Positions 1-9,642 of a DNA stretch of 43,316 nucleotides are shown here, in pieces (within the stretch, counting starts at the first letter, position 1; each line of letters opens with the position of its first letter). Source of the stretch: Porticoccaceae bacterium (GTDB taxonomy: Bacteria; Pseudomonadota; Gammaproteobacteria; Pseudomonadales; Porticoccaceae); contig JAPKEJ010000015.1 in NCBI GenBank assembly GCA_028822155.1, positions 1 through 43,316 on the forward strand, written 5' to 3'. Position numbers and translations under genes: made by a program. The notes beneath the pieces were generated by a model that was not told where the DNA came from, searched no databases, and saw nothing but the letters and a program-made list of their open reading frames with translations.

Positions 1-60
1 GTTGGTGGGCTAATGATTGCCATGTATCTGCCGATTTTCTCCATCGGAAGTGTTGTGTAA
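1..60 (+). CDS. pilC: PilC type IV pilus inner-membrane platform protein, C-terminal end (partial)
   Basis: The first 60 bases read in frame as a hydrophobic tail ending in YLPIFSIGSVV and a TAA stop. The GGLMIAMYLPIF pattern is the characteristic extreme C-terminus of PilC/GspF-family platform proteins, the last transmembrane helix of the type IV pilus assembly platform. The prepilin peptidase gene begins 70 bases downstream on the same strand, which is the usual pilB-pilC-pilD order and supports the call. Only about 19 residues are present, so nothing can be said about the rest of the protein. Confidence 0.8.
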   Translation, partial: VGGLMIAMYLPIFSIGSVV

Positions 61-130
61 AACCGTTGGCGAGATGTTGTTATACTTGCGCGATTAGCAG
101 GCTAGTTCAACTGTAAGAGAATCTTTATTT

Positions 131-1003
131 ATGTCTACATTTCTGTCCGCCGAATTATCTTCCGGAGTACTCGCCGCTGTTGGTTTTTGTTTTGGGTTAC
201 TCATCGGAAGTTTTTTAAATGTCGTCATTTTAAGATTGCCACAACAGCTTTTCCGTCGTTGGAACCTTGAATCACATGACATTTTGGGTATCGAAAAGAG
301 CAACACGGAAGAGCCCGCTGTCACCTTGGCCTGGCCTGCCTCTAGATGCCCAAAGTGCAGTACTGCATTGCGCCCTTGGCACAATATTCCACTGCTAAGC
401 TATTTGTTTTTAAAGGGCCGCTGCGCCACCTGTTCGGCGTCTATTTCTGCTCAGTATCCGTTTGTGGAGCTGCTGACCGCAACCATTTTCGCCCTTATGA
501 TGTATTTTTATGGGGCCACTGCCACAACATTTTATAGTGCTATTTTGGCCTGCTGCTTAATTACTCTTGCCGGCATTGATCTGAGAGAAAGACTTCTTCC
601 TGACCAAATTACCCTGCCCCTGCTATGGCTGGGCCTGTTTGTTAATATGAATGGGACCTTTGCGCCTCTGCCTGACGCCGTTCTAGGGGCTATTGCTGGC
701 TACCTGTCTCTCTGGGGGGTCTATTGGTTGTTTAAACTGATCACCGGTAAGGAGGGCATGGGCTATGGCGACTTTAAGTTACTTGCAGCACTGGGGGCCT
801 GGCTAGGCTGGGAGCTTTTGCCATTAGTGATACTTCTGTCGAGCGCTGTAGGCGCCATTATTGGTGTATTAGTGATTACTATCGGCGGCAAAGATCGTAA
901 CCTTCAAATTCCCTTCGGGCCTTTTCTTGCAGTTGCGGGTTGGATTGCTCTAATCTGGGGTGATAACATCACTACTTGGTATCTGTCTGCGTTTAGTCTC
1001 TAG
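131..1003 (+). CDS. pilD: Type IV prepilin peptidase / N-methyltransferase PilD
   Basis: This inner-membrane A24 aspartic peptidase cleaves type IV prepilin leaders and N-methylates the new N-terminus. It has 290 residues, the usual size for the bifunctional form. The cytoplasmic zinc-binding loop has two CxxC pairs (Cys73/Cys76 and Cys98/Cys101) between hydrophobic segments. The two catalytic aspartates are visible as Asp150 (in GIDLRERLLPD) and Asp214 in the GYGD form of the family GxGD motif. Several hydrophobic helices follow. It lies directly after pilC and before coaE, the common pilBCD-coaE-yacG arrangement in gammaproteobacteria. The ATG has only a weak ribosome site upstream (TAAGAGAATC). 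Confidence 0.96.
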   Translation: MSTFLSAELSSGVLAAVGFCFGLLIGSFLNVVILRLPQQLFRRWNLESHDILGIEKSNTEEPAVTLAWPASRCPKCSTALRPWHNIPLLSYLFLKGRCATCSASISAQYPFVELLTATIFALMMYFYGATATTFYSAILACCLITLAGIDLRERLLPDQITLPLLWLGLFVNMNGTFAPLPDAVLGAIAGYLSLWGVYWLFKLITGKEGMGYGDFKLLAALGAWLGWELLPLVILLSSAVGAIIGVLVITIGGKDRNLQIPFGPFLAVAGWIALIWGDNITTWYLSAFSL

Positions 1004-1045
1004 CAAACGCCGACTGAACATGACTTAGATATTTAGGCGCTGGCT

Positions 1046-1666
1046 TTGAAAAAAAAATCTTATATAGTCGGACTCACCGGCGGCATTGGTTGCGGCAAAA
1101 GCACCGTGGCCGCTGCTTTTAAATCTCTGGGTATTCAGTCCGTGGACGCAGACTATGCGTCTAGGGCCGTTGTTCAACCGGGAATGCCTGCGCTAAAAGA
1201 TATTAGCAGTCGGTTTGGACGAGATATTATTTTAGCCGACGGGCAGCTAGATAGGGCCAAACTACGGGAAGTTATTTTTCAAAATGTGAGTGACAAGACT
1301 TGGTTAGAGACGCTATTACACCCATTAATACTCAACTGGATTGTTGAGCAACTGGGCATGGCGACCAGTCCCTATGTGCTTTTGGAGTCACCGCTACTTT
1401 TTGAGGCCGATCAAGATCAGCTGGTCGATACCGTGTTACTGGTAGACCTACCGGTGCCACTGCAATTGCAACGGGCGGCGCTGAGAGATGATAATGACCC
1501 AGCGCAGATTCAGCGTATTATTGATAGCCAGATGTCTCGGGAAGAAAAATTAACCCGAGCAGAGTGGGTATTTGACAACGCCCTTAGCCAAAAAACAATA
1601 ACTGAGAGAGTTGATGTTTTGCACACAACTTTTTTAGCCTTAGCCAACACATCAAAAGAGAATTAA
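1046..1666 (+). CDS. coaE: Dephospho-CoA kinase
   Basis: CoaE performs the last step of coenzyme A synthesis, phosphorylating the 3'-hydroxyl of dephospho-CoA with ATP in the cytosol. The 206-residue product opens with [20 protein letters not shown], a P-loop with Walker A GGIGCGKS at residues 12-19. It continues with the family's SVDADYASR segment and a PLLFE lid-region motif. Its length matches the E. coli enzyme. The only start fitting the P-loop position is TTG. The ribosome site is poor, so expression may depend on translation of pilD 42 bases upstream. yacG follows 5 bases after the stop. Confidence 0.96.
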   Translation: MKKKSYIVGLTGGIGCGKSTVAAAFKSLGIQSVDADYASRAVVQPGMPALKDISSRFGRDIILADGQLDRAKLREVIFQNVSDKTWLETLLHPLILNWIVEQLGMATSPYVLLESPLLFEADQDQLVDTVLLVDLPVPLQLQRAALRDDNDPAQIQRIIDSQMSREEKLTRAEWVFDNALSQKTITERVDVLHTTFLALANTSKEN

Positions 1667-1671
1667 CTACT

Positions 1672-1866
1672 GTGACTGAAGTGACCATTGTTAAATGCCC
1701 TACCTGTAAAACAGACGTTGCATGGACTAAAGAACAAAAATATCGACCGTTTTGTTCTCACCGCTGTCAGCAAATTGATTTTGGTGACTGGGCGAGTGAA
1801 AGTTACAGTATTCCTGTCGATCCATCGTTTGATGATGGCCAACCTAGTGAGGAAGATTTAGAGTAA
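1672..1866 (+). CDS. yacG: DNA gyrase inhibitor YacG (zinc-binding)
   Basis: YacG is a 64-residue zinc protein that, in E. coli, binds GyrB and blocks gyrase. Four cysteines, Cys9, Cys12, Cys28 and Cys32 (CPTC ... CSHRC), form the single zinc knuckle. They are followed by the conserved [15 protein letters not shown] segment and an acidic tail. It starts with GTG. It follows coaE by 5 bases, its usual partner. The downstream gene mutT is convergent, with 20 bases between the stops, in which I see only a weak, imperfect inverted repeat. Confidence 0.95.
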   Translation: MTEVTIVKCPTCKTDVAWTKEQKYRPFCSHRCQQIDFGDWASESYSIPVDPSFDDGQPSEEDLE

Positions 1867-1886
1867 AGTAGACTCACTCAGTGACT

Positions 1887-2291
1887 CTAGTCTTGGTGGC
1901 ACAGCCGTGCCAATATTGGCTGATTGGCCGCTGGAAACTCAAAGTTAGGTAGGTCTTGTAAACTCACCCAACGAACCTCTTGTCCTTCGACGCCCAATGG
2001 TAGACCGTTAAATTCTGTAACAGTCCAAATATCTAGAGACACCTTTTTGTCAGGATAATCATGAGTTATCTGCATCAAAGGCGTTGCTTTTGTCACCACT
2101 ATATCTAGCTCTTCTTTGAGCTCGCGCAGCAGACCCTGGTAAGGTGTTTCATGATCCTCGACTTTACCGCCGGGGAATTCCCACAGACCGCCCTGGTGAA
2201 GATAATCTGGGCGTCGGGAAATAAGAATATGATCAGGAGAACCTTCGTGCTCTCCAAGAATAACTGCTGCAACGACCTGTATACGCGTCAT
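1887..2291 (-). CDS. mutT: MutT-like Nudix hydrolase (8-oxo-dGTP diphosphatase)
   Basis: MutT sanitises the nucleotide pool by hydrolysing 8-oxo-dGTP to the monophosphate. The 134-residue protein is one Nudix domain. The Nudix box runs from Gly42 to Ile64 with Glu48, Arg56, Glu57, Glu60 and Glu61 in register (GX5EX7REUxEE). The usual glycine near its end is Asp63. The preceding WEFPGGK segment is typical of MutT. It lies 15 bases after argJ and is probably the last gene of the secA-argJ-mutT transcript, an order shared with Pseudomonas relatives. In those relatives MutT is often fused to a ThiE-like domain; here that domain is absent. Confidence 0.9.
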   Translation of the reverse strand: MTRIQVVAAVILGEHEGSPDHILISRRPDYLHQGGLWEFPGGKVEDHETPYQGLLRELKEELDIVVTKATPLMQITHDYPDKKVSLDIWTVTEFNGLPLGVEGQEVRWVSLQDLPNFEFPAANQPILARLCHQD

Positions 2292-2306
2292 GCTATTAAT
2301 TGACCC

Positions 2307-3512
2307 TTAGGTTCGATACTCGGCATTAATGCGCACATATTCCTGCGTAAGATCGCTAGTCCAGACGGTTTCATTATGGTCGCCACGGCTTAAGCTAACG
2401 CGTATTTCAATGTCCTCAGACTGCATAGCTTCCTGCCCTGCCTCTTCGCTATATGTTTCAGCGCGACTACCATGCTCGGCGATCAAAACGTCATTTAGAA
2501 AAATTTGCACAAGGTTAACATCCAGGTCAGGTATATCAGATCGGCCAACCGCGGCTAAAATACGACCCCAATTAGGGTCCGAAGCCGACAGCGCCGTCTT
2601 GACCAGAGGAGATTCGGCGATGGTATAAGCAACACTCAAGGCTTCAGCTTTACTTAATGCCTGCTCAACCACTACCGAGACAAATTTACTGGCACCTTCA
2701 CCATCGCGAATAATTGCCTGAGCTAGATCAGTAAAGACTTGGCTAAGTTGATCGACAAAGGTGTCAAAAGAGACTTCGTCAATAGCCACACCATTAGCGC
2801 CTGTGGCAACAAGCACCACCGAATCGTTAGTAGATGTATCACTGTCCACCGTGATTCTATTAAATGATGCTTCAGTAGCGATCGTTAGGGCTCGATGCAA
2901 CAACTCATTATCGACGAAGGCATCGGTGGCCACATAGGCTAGCATGGTCGCCATATTTGGCTTGATCATACCAGAGCCCTTAGATATTCCGGTGATGGTC
3001 ACCAGATCGTCATCTCCATATTGCCGGCTGCTACCTTTGGGACGCGTATCTGTCGTTAAAATACCCTGTGCTGCCTCTTCCCAGCCTTGTTCAGACAAGT
3101 TTTCAACGGCTTGGGGTATTCCTGCGATAAGTTTGTCCATAGGCAGGTACTCACCGATCACGCCGGTAGAGAATGGCAAGACGGCATTGATATCCACACC
3201 CCGTGATGTCGCCAACGCGCTGCAGCTATGGGTAGCATCTAATAAGCCTTGCTCTCCAGTGCCCGCATTGGCATTGCCGGTATTAATCAGCATATAGCGA
3301 GGCGAACATCGCACTAGATGCTCTTTGCATACAATCACTGGCGCGGCACAAAATGCATTTTTGGTGAACAGCGCAGCAACTGAACTGCCTTCGGCTATTT
3401 CCATAATCACCAAGTCGCTGCGGCCTGGGGTCTTTATCCCGGCACTGGTGGTACCTAGTTTGAATCCAGTGACTGGATACATGATCGGAAATAGCGCGTC
3501 GCCAGTAGCCAT
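2307..3512 (-). CDS. argJ: Bifunctional glutamate N-acetyltransferase / ornithine acetyltransferase
   Basis: ArgJ transfers the acetyl group from N-acetylornithine to glutamate, closing the acetylated arginine cycle; some forms also use acetyl-CoA. The 401-residue precursor belongs to the N-terminal nucleophile family and cleaves itself. The KPNMATML motif places the scissile bond at Ala188-Thr189, with Thr189 as nucleophile of the beta chain. The GANGVAIDE, SDPNWGRILAA and C-terminal EYRT segments match the family. It lies 12 bases downstream of secA and is probably cotranscribed. Whether it has the glutamate acetyltransferase activity as well cannot be read from sequence alone. Confidence 0.96.
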   Translation of the reverse strand: MATGDALFPIMYPVTGFKLGTTSAGIKTPGRSDLVIMEIAEGSSVAALFTKNAFCAAPVIVCKEHLVRCSPRYMLINTGNANAGTGEQGLLDATHSCSALATSRGVDINAVLPFSTGVIGEYLPMDKLIAGIPQAVENLSEQGWEEAAQGILTTDTRPKGSSRQYGDDDLVTITGISKGSGMIKPNMATMLAYVATDAFVDNELLHRALTIATEASFNRITVDSDTSTNDSVVLVATGANGVAIDEVSFDTFVDQLSQVFTDLAQAIIRDGEGASKFVSVVVEQALSKAEALSVAYTIAESPLVKTALSASDPNWGRILAAVGRSDIPDLDVNLVQIFLNDVLIAEHGSRAETYSEEAGQEAMQSEDIEIRVSLSRGDHNETVWTSDLTQEYVRINAEYRT

Positions 3513-3524
3513 AGGAAAGCCCTT

Positions 3525-6338
3525 TTATTGCCCTGTTTGAATTTTACCATGACATTGTTTGTACTTTTTACCCGAACCACAATGGCAAGGATCATTGCGC
3601 CCAATTTTGGGCCTATCACGCATAATCGGCTCTCGTGCCTTGGCTGTCTCATTCTCACTCGCTTGTTCTGACAAGGCTGACGACTGAGCATGCCGATACT
3701 CACGGTTCTGCTGTTCTTTGCGTCTTTGCTTCTCAAGACGATCCATGTCGTCCTGCGAAGCCACCTCGATATGACTGAGATATCGAATAGTGTCATATTT
3801 TATACTCTCAAGTAATGTACCGAACAGGTCAAACGACTCTCGCTTGTATTCCTGTTTTGGGTTCTTTTGAGCGTAGGCTCTCAAGCCAATGCCTTGGCGC
3901 AGTTGATCCATACTGGCCAGATGATCTTTCCATAGAGTGTCCAAAACTTGCAACATAATCTGACGTTCAACTTCACGCATCTGCTCACCTACGTGTGCGT
4001 AGCGTGCCACATAGGACTCTTGAAGTTCGTTAACAACCTTGGCACGTAACTCTGTTTCGTCGAGACGACTATCTTCATCGAGCCACTGCTGAATCGGCAA
4101 CTGAATACCAAACTCAGTCGACAGTACTTTTTCTAGGCCTGGGACATCCCACTGCTCTTCTAGGCTCATCGGTGGTATGTAATTACTAATACACTGGTCG
4201 GTCACATCGACACGAACGTTAGTAATAATGTCAGATATATCATCGTCTTCGAGCAGATCGTTACGCTGCTGATAGATAACTTGGCGTTGGTCATTGGCTA
4301 CATCATCAAACTCAAGCAAATGTTTACGAATATCGAAGTTTCGCCCCTCGACTTTGCGCTGCGCTTTGATAATAGCGTTGGTTACCATACGGTGTTCGAT
4401 CGCCTCTCCACGCTCCATACCCATACGACGCATCATGTTTCTTACTGTATCGGATGCAAATAATCGCATTAAAGGATCTTCTAACGATAGGTAAAAGCGT
4501 GATACTCCCGGATCTCCCTGTCGACCCGAACGACCTCGTAATTGATTATCGATACGGCGGGACTCGTGACGTTCGGTCGCAACAATATGCAAACCACCCG
4601 CCTCAATGACCTTGGCATGACGCTCGGTCCAGTCGGCTCTGACAGAGGCTATTTTTTTCTCACTGCCGCCCTTGCTGCCACTGAGTTCTTTTAATTCAGC
4701 ATCAAGGTTACCACCGAGGACAATGTCGGTGCCGCGACCTGCCATATTAGTCGCGATCGTCACTGCGCCTGGGCGGCCGGCATTAACAATAATGCTGGCT
4801 TCTAATTCGTGCTGCTTTGCGTTAAGTACGCTGTGCTTAATCTTGGCTTTTTTGAGCATCCCAGACAAGAGTTCGGATGCCTCTACAGAGGCTGTTCCAA
4901 CTAGTACAGGCGCACCTTTTACAACTATTTCTTTAACGTCCTCAATGACCGCTTCATATTTTTCTTCTTGGCTGAGAAATACAAGATCATTTAGATCATT
5001 TCGCATCACATCTACATTGGTTGGAATGACCATTACCCGTAATCCGTAAATTTGGTCGAATTCGTAGGCCTCGGTGTCTGCAGTACCGGTCATACCCGCT
5101 AATTTTTGATATAGCCGGAAGTAGTTTTGAAATGTCGTTGAGGCAAGGGTTTGACTCTCTTGCTGAATAGTTAAATTTTCTTTAGCTTCGATGGCTTGGT
5201 GCAAACCCTCTGAGAGGCGTCTGCCGGGCATTGTACGCCCCGTGTGCTCATCAATTAAAACCGCTTGGCCGTCCTGAATAATATACTCTACATCTCGGCT
5301 GAATAAGTGCTGGGCACGCAAAGCTGAATTCACATGGTGTAACAACCCAAGATTAGTCGCTTGATAGAGGCTCTGATCTTGTTCTAATAGACCCTGTTTA
5401 ATTAAGATTTCTTCAATCTTCTGGTGACCATCTTCAGTAAGCTCGATACCTCGGGATTTTTCATCAAGGACAAAGTCTCCGATAACTTCGGCATCTGGAT
5501 CAACTGGCGTTGGTTCTGCCATTAAGTCGTCTTCTGCGACCGCGGTGAGCTGCGAGGTCAGCCCGCTCATGGTCTTGTAAAGCTCAGAACTATCTTGAGC
5601 TGCGCCTGATATCACTAAGGGGGTTCGCGCTTCATCGATAAGAATGGAGTCGACCTCGTCGATAATAGCGAACGAAAGACCGCGCTGAGATTTATCGTCT
5701 AGTCTCAAAGCCATATTGTCACGCAAGTAATCAAAGCCGAACTCATTATTGGTGCCGTAGGTGATGTCAGCCGCATAGGACTGTCGACGATCGCTAGGCT
5801 GAAGCTCTCCCTCATCGTCAGACCCGAGATAGAAAGAACTAGCCGTGTCAGCGCCCTGATAGGACTGAATAACACCAAGGGACATACCCAATGCCTGATA
5901 AAGTGGAGCCATCCATTGAGCATCACGACGGGCCAGATAATCATTCACTGTAATGACATGAACACCCTTGCCCGACAGCGCGTTGAGGTAAGCGGCCAAG
6001 GTCGCTACGAGGGTCTTACCCTCGCCTGTACGCATCTCAGCAATTTTACCTTCATGCAGCGTAATACCTCCGATCATTTGGACATCAAAGTGACGCATGC
6101 CCATTACTCGCGTTGCTGTCTCACGAACAACAGCAAAAGCGTCCGGTAAAAGCTCGTCGAGGGTCTCACCATTAGTAAGCCTCTCGCGCAGAACGGCTGT
6201 CTGAGCCCCTAAATCAGAATCATTTAGGGTTTTGAGATGATCTTCTAAAGTATTAATTTTCGAGACGATTTTACGCATTTGACGTAAGTCTCTATCGTTA
6301 CTAGTACCAAATACTTTTTTTAATATCTTACCGAACAT
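3525..6338 (-). CDS. secA: Protein translocase ATPase SecA
   Basis: SecA is the motor of the Sec pathway. It binds preproteins at SecYEG and drives them through the membrane with ATP. The 937-residue protein has the DEAD-type first nucleotide-binding domain (Walker A MRTGEGKT, residues 102-109; later [17 protein letters not shown]), the preprotein-crosslinking region and the second domain with [13 protein letters not shown] and [12 protein letters not shown]. The C-terminal zinc finger ([14 protein letters not shown]) binds SecB and phospholipid. Length is close to E. coli SecA (901). It follows an M23 peptidase gene by 79 bases. No secM-like arrest gene is present upstream, so E. coli-type SecM control is not expected. 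Confidence 0.98.
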   Translation of the reverse strand: MFGKILKKVFGTSNDRDLRQMRKIVSKINTLEDHLKTLNDSDLGAQTAVLRERLTNGETLDELLPDAFAVVRETATRVMGMRHFDVQMIGGITLHEGKIAEMRTGEGKTLVATLAAYLNALSGKGVHVITVNDYLARRDAQWMAPLYQALGMSLGVIQSYQGADTASSFYLGSDDEGELQPSDRRQSYAADITYGTNNEFGFDYLRDNMALRLDDKSQRGLSFAIIDEVDSILIDEARTPLVISGAAQDSSELYKTMSGLTSQLTAVAEDDLMAEPTPVDPDAEVIGDFVLDEKSRGIELTEDGHQKIEEILIKQGLLEQDQSLYQATNLGLLHHVNSALRAQHLFSRDVEYIIQDGQAVLIDEHTGRTMPGRRLSEGLHQAIEAKENLTIQQESQTLASTTFQNYFRLYQKLAGMTGTADTEAYEFDQIYGLRVMVIPTNVDVMRNDLNDLVFLSQEEKYEAVIEDVKEIVVKGAPVLVGTASVEASELLSGMLKKAKIKHSVLNAKQHELEASIIVNAGRPGAVTIATNMAGRGTDIVLGGNLDAELKELSGSKGGSEKKIASVRADWTERHAKVIEAGGLHIVATERHESRRIDNQLRGRSGRQGDPGVSRFYLSLEDPLMRLFASDTVRNMMRRMGMERGEAIEHRMVTNAIIKAQRKVEGRNFDIRKHLLEFDDVANDQRQVIYQQRNDLLEDDDISDIITNVRVDVTDQCISNYIPPMSLEEQWDVPGLEKVLSTEFGIQLPIQQWLDEDSRLDETELRAKVVNELQESYVARYAHVGEQMREVERQIMLQVLDTLWKDHLASMDQLRQGIGLRAYAQKNPKQEYKRESFDLFGTLLESIKYDTIRYLSHIEVASQDDMDRLEKQRRKEQQNREYRHAQSSALSEQASENETAKAREPIMRDRPKIGRNDPCHCGSGKKYKQCHGKIQTGQ

Positions 6339-6417
6339 ACCTTTTATTCCATTAATTAATAGCGTAAAAACACAAAGATTAAGTAATCTTCATAGCATTG
6401 AGGGCTTTATAGCGGGA
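6339..6417. promoter_or_regulatory. AT-rich gap before secA with a short hairpin
   Basis: This 79-base gap between the M23 peptidase gene and secA is AT-rich. It holds a 7-bp inverted repeat with a 2-base loop (AAGATTA AG TAATCTT, 6375-6390). A TATAAA string (complement of 6408-6413) could be a -10 element for a secA promoter, but no convincing -35 was found. The hairpin has no GC core, so a terminator is unlikely. Confidence 0.3.
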
Positions 6418-7359
6418 TTAGCGGTAGGTACGTTGGATATAGGATGCGGGGTCGACAGTACGACCATTCTTGAACACTTCAAAATGAACATGAGGGCCAG
6501 TAGATCTACCCGAACTGCCCATTTGAGCTATAACGTCGCCCTTTTGAACAATGGCACCCAAATTAGCAATATTTTCCTGATTATGGGCATATCGCGTGAT
6601 ATAGCCGTCACTATGATTGATTTCTACCATTTTACCATAACCACTACGATCGCCCGACCAGGTAACAACCCCGGAGGCTACGGCAATGACGTCATCGCCA
6701 TCTCGTCCGGCGAAGTCAACGCCCGCATGCCACTGCTGCTTGCCATGAAATGGATCAATGCGCATACCATATTCAGAGGACATCCAACCTTTCTTTACCG
6801 GCCGCCCGGCAACCATACTTTCACTTTTTAGCTTTTTATCTGACAACATCGACTGCAATATCTGCAGCTGTGATTCTCTGCTGCTAATTGAGTTATCAAG
6901 CTTGGCAAACATCAGTGATACTTTTTCTTCTATCTCTGCTTGGTTAGCGATCTCAGCAAGAGGAGATTGAATTGGACCACCCAGACCGGGCGTAGAAGAA
7001 AAATCAAACTCACCATCGTCAAGGCTAGCTATCTGAGTTAGCTGCTCTCCCAGGGCATCAAGTCGCACCAATCGCGAACGAAGCTTGGCTAATTTAACCG
7101 TCATTCCTGACAAAGAGTTATCTAACTGTTGACGACCTGCATCGACATCTTCCCGCTGCAATACAATCTGGCTCTGCATCTGAGCGATACTGTTGTCGAA
7201 CAATAATTCCCAGCGCCCATCGGCAATTTTAATTCCCAGCATAGTGCCGGCGGTCACAGGAATCCCAAGCAACAGCACCGACAACGCACATTTGGCCCAA
7301 TTATTGAGGCTAAGCGTCCTGACCTTGTCGATTTTTTTACTTATTAGGATAATCTTCAT
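6418..7359 (-). CDS. M23 family (LytM-type) metallopeptidase, membrane anchored
   Basis: This is a probable periplasmic murein hydrolase or hydrolase activator. The 313-residue protein has a cationic N-terminus and one transmembrane helix (about 25-45). A coiled-coil-like region (about 55-180) follows, then a C-terminal LytM domain. Zinc and catalytic residues are intact: His211 and Asp215 in HAGVDFAG, His259, and His290/His292 in GPHVHFEVF. It should therefore be active, unlike degenerate EnvC/NlpD-type activators. It sits between lpxC and secA, where Pseudomonas-type genomes also carry an M23 gene. Coupling to the dcw block suggests a role in envelope growth or septation; the specific substrate bond is unknown. 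Confidence 0.9.
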   Translation of the reverse strand: MKIILISKKIDKVRTLSLNNWAKCALSVLLLGIPVTAGTMLGIKIADGRWELLFDNSIAQMQSQIVLQREDVDAGRQQLDNSLSGMTVKLAKLRSRLVRLDALGEQLTQIASLDDGEFDFSSTPGLGGPIQSPLAEIANQAEIEEKVSLMFAKLDNSISSRESQLQILQSMLSDKKLKSESMVAGRPVKKGWMSSEYGMRIDPFHGKQQWHAGVDFAGRDGDDVIAVASGVVTWSGDRSGYGKMVEINHSDGYITRYAHNQENIANLGAIVQKGDVIAQMGSSGRSTGPHVHFEVFKNGRTVDPASYIQRTYR

Positions 7360-7404
7360 TGAAGAATAATACCTATACCTTTAAATGTTTGAATTAACCC
7401 AGAC

Positions 7405-8310
7405 TCAATTGGGGTGGCTGTATGAAATAGGAACTTCTTCCGGATTATTAACAAAAGTTACTACTTCCCAAGCATCTTTATCGGCCATTAAAGCTCGCAA
7501 CGAAATATTATTTAAGCTGTGCCCCGACTTATGGGCATCATACTCACCAATAAGACTTTTTCCTAGGACATAGAGGTCGCCAATTGCATCGAGAATTTTA
7601 TGCTTTACGAATTCATCTTTGTAACGCAAGCCGCCATTATTTACAATTTCATCTTCGTCTACAAGAATCGCGTTATCTAAACTTCCACCGCGAGCTAACC
7701 CTATTGACTGAAGATACTCAACCTCATGCATAAACCCAAACGTTCGAGCTCTGCTAACTTCCTTAACAAAACTGGTACTTGAAAAATCTATACTGGCACT
7801 TAAGGTTTGCTCTTTTAAAACAGGGTGATCAAAATCGATTGAGAAGTTTATTTTAAAACCATTAAAGGGTTTTAGAGTAGCGACTTTGTCATCTACCTTT
7901 ACCGTAATCGGTTTTTTGATCACAATAAATTGTTTGGGTGCATCTTGCTCAAGAATACCCGCAGATTGGACTAAAAATACAAAGGGGCTAGCACTGCCGT
8001 CCATAATAGGAATCTCTGCAGCGGAGACATCCACCAAAAGGTTATCTATACCCAGCCCTGCTAGGGCAGACATCAAGTGCTCAATGGTCGATACGCGCAC
8101 GTCACCACTAACCAGTGTTGTCGATAGCGCTGTATCACCTACATTTTCAGGGGTTGCAGCTATGCTCACCATTGGATCGAGATCAGTACGCCGAAAAACG
8201 ATACCAGAGTCTGGTTCTGCTGGATGTAAAGTTAAATATACCTTCTCACCGGTGTGAAGACCCACACCGGTTGCGCTGATAGTATTTTTAATTGTGCGTT
8301 GCTTGATCAT
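7405..8310 (-). CDS. lpxC: UDP-3-O-acyl-N-acetylglucosamine deacetylase LpxC
   Basis: LpxC is the committed, zinc-dependent step of lipid A synthesis. I place the start at the ATG ending at 8310 (product [21 protein letters not shown], 301 residues). This matches the family N-terminus and has GGAA six bases upstream. The reading frame stays open to 8364, but that 18-residue extension overlaps a hairpin and resembles no LpxC. Zinc-binding residues are visible in [17 protein letters not shown] (His) and [12 protein letters not shown] (His and Asp). It follows ftsZ by 99 bases, the normal end of a gammaproteobacterial dcw cluster. Protein level in E. coli is set by FtsH proteolysis; nothing here tests that. 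Confidence 0.97.
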   Translation of the reverse strand: MIKQRTIKNTISATGVGLHTGEKVYLTLHPAEPDSGIVFRRTDLDPMVSIAATPENVGDTALSTTLVSGDVRVSTIEHLMSALAGLGIDNLLVDVSAAEIPIMDGSASPFVFLVQSAGILEQDAPKQFIVIKKPITVKVDDKVATLKPFNGFKINFSIDFDHPVLKEQTLSASIDFSSTSFVKEVSRARTFGFMHEVEYLQSIGLARGGSLDNAILVDEDEIVNNGGLRYKDEFVKHKILDAIGDLYVLGKSLIGEYDAHKSGHSLNNISLRALMADKDAWEVVTFVNNPEEVPISYSHPN

Positions 8311-8347
8311 GTCTGTTCCAAATAGCCGACCGGTAATGGTACCAGAC

Positions 8348-8402
8348 AAGCCCCTTATCACCAAGATTTTTGAAATCTGAGGCGTGGTGCTAAGGGGCCT
8401 TT
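8348..8402 (-). terminator. Large imperfect hairpin after ftsZ (attenuator or partial terminator)
   Basis: Starting about eight bases after the ftsZ stop, two arms (8349-8362 and 8386-8401) pair as an almost complete GGCCCCTTAGCACC / GGTGATAAGGGGCTT stem. An inner short hairpin (AGATTTCAAAAATCT) lies in the loop. No T run follows on the minus strand, so it is not a textbook Rho-independent terminator. It could attenuate readthrough from ftsZ into lpxC or protect the ftsZ mRNA 3' end. Confidence 0.55.
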
Positions 8403-8409
8403 GGGTAGG

Positions 8410-9582
8410 CTAGTCTGCCTGCTTTCTTAGGAAAGCTGGCACATCGAGATAATCCAATTCGGGGTCATCTTGAGCCTGCACTTTACGGGCGGTTGCCCCC
8501 TCTCCTAAGGATGATCCTCGACGCAAACTGGTTGGCTGGTCCAGTCGCCCATAGTCAATATCACCACCCATTTTACGTGGTGGTTGATTGTCAATAACAA
8601 CTCCTCGAGGACCTGTTTTGGCACTAGGTGTGCGCAATCCTGTCGCCACAACGGTAACCCGTAACTGATCCGTTAGCTCTGTATCAAATACACTACCAAC
8701 AATTATCGTCGCGTCTTCGTCAGCAAATTCACGGACCGTATTACCAACGTCCTCAAACTCACCCAAGGTAAGGTCGTAACCACTGGTAATGTTAACCAAA
8801 ATACCTTTAGCACCCTGAAGGTTAATATCCTCCAACAGCGGACATCTAATGGCACTCTCCGCAGCAATAATCGCACGATCGGTGCCACTGGCTTCGCCAG
8901 TACCCATCATTGCCATGCCCATTTCAGACATAACAGTACGCACATCAGCAAAGTCGACGTTGATCAAGCCATCAAGGAGAATCAAGTCGGTAATGCCCTG
9001 AACAGCCCCAAAAAGTACATCATTGGCTTGTTTAAAGGCATTTAGTACCGTCATATCTTTACCCAACACCTGCAACAGCTTTTCATTGGGGACAATAATC
9101 AATGAGTCGACGCGCTCTTTCATCTGAGCGATACCCTCATCAGCGATAGCCATGCGTTTACGACCTTCGAAGCCAAAGGGTCGAGTAACGACACCAACGG
9201 TCAAGATGCCCATTTGCTTGGCAATCTCAGCAATGACCGGCGCTCCGCCAGTACCTGTACCACCCCCCATACCTGCGGTGATAAAGACCATGTCAGCGCC
9301 CTCTAAGACTTGAGCAATACGCTCTTTGTCTTCCATGGCTGCTTGGCGACCCACTTCTGGATTGGCACCTGCGCCTAAACCTTTAGTCAAGGTCCCGCCC
9401 AACTGCAAGACAGTTGCGTTATCTAGGTTAAGCATCGACTGTGCATCGGTATTAGCACAAATGAAATGCACCCCATCGATATTACTATCCATCATATGGC
9501 GGACAGCGTTACAACCACCGCCACCTACGCCAACTACTTTAATCTCTGCATTCTTTGGAATGCTCTCTACTAATTCAAACAT
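8410..9582 (-). CDS. ftsZ: Cell division GTPase FtsZ
   Basis: FtsZ is the tubulin homologue that forms the cytokinetic Z ring. The 390-residue protein has the glycine-rich nucleotide loop near residues 18-25 and the tubulin signature GGGTGTG at 106-112. The T7-loop region is [12 protein letters not shown] short variable linker leads to the C-terminal peptide [12 protein letters not shown], which binds FtsA and ZipA. The ATG has AAGGGGAAC eight bases upstream, a strong ribosome site fitting its high expression. It follows ftsA by 60 bases and is bracketed by two hairpins (9623-9640 and 8348-8402). Confidence 0.99.
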   Translation of the reverse strand: MFELVESIPKNAEIKVVGVGGGGCNAVRHMMDSNIDGVHFICANTDAQSMLNLDNATVLQLGGTLTKGLGAGANPEVGRQAAMEDKERIAQVLEGADMVFITAGMGGGTGTGGAPVIAEIAKQMGILTVGVVTRPFGFEGRKRMAIADEGIAQMKERVDSLIIVPNEKLLQVLGKDMTVLNAFKQANDVLFGAVQGITDLILLDGLINVDFADVRTVMSEMGMAMMGTGEASGTDRAIIAAESAIRCPLLEDINLQGAKGILVNITSGYDLTLGEFEDVGNTVREFADEDATIIVGSVFDTELTDQLRVTVVATGLRTPSAKTGPRGVVIDNQPPRKMGGDIDYGRLDQPTSLRRGSSLGEGATARKVQAQDDPELDYLDVPAFLRKQAD

Positions 9583-9622
9583 AGTGTTCCCCTTATTTGC
9601 GCCTCACAATTATCAAACATTT

Positions 9623-9640
9623 GTCACTAACATTAGTGAC
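9623..9640 (-). repeat. Perfect 8-bp inverted repeat between ftsA and ftsZ
   Basis: GTCACTAA and TTAGTGAC are separated by two bases (CA on the plus strand) and lie immediately after the ftsA stop, upstream of the ftsZ ribosome site. The stem is only moderately GC-rich and no T run follows, so an RNA processing or stability element, or a protein-binding palindrome, is as likely as a terminator. Confidence 0.5.
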
Positions 9641-9642
9641 CC

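Noticed and set aside
94-384. 96-codon minus-strand open frame across the start of pilD
   Set aside because: It is antisense to the well-supported pilD, has no ribosome site and no recognisable protein character.
5705-5944. 79-codon frame within secA and similar shadow frames in purL, ftsZ and argJ
   Set aside because: These are alternative-frame readings of strongly conserved genes, with no independent support.
6339-6417. A SecM-like arrest peptide or leader controlling secA
   Set aside because: No open frame with an arrest motif lies before secA; the upstream gene is an intact M23 peptidase.
8311-8364. 18-residue N-terminal extension of LpxC
   Set aside because: It does not match LpxC proteins, overlaps the ftsZ-lpxC hairpin, and the ATG at 8310 has a ribosome site and the family N-terminus.
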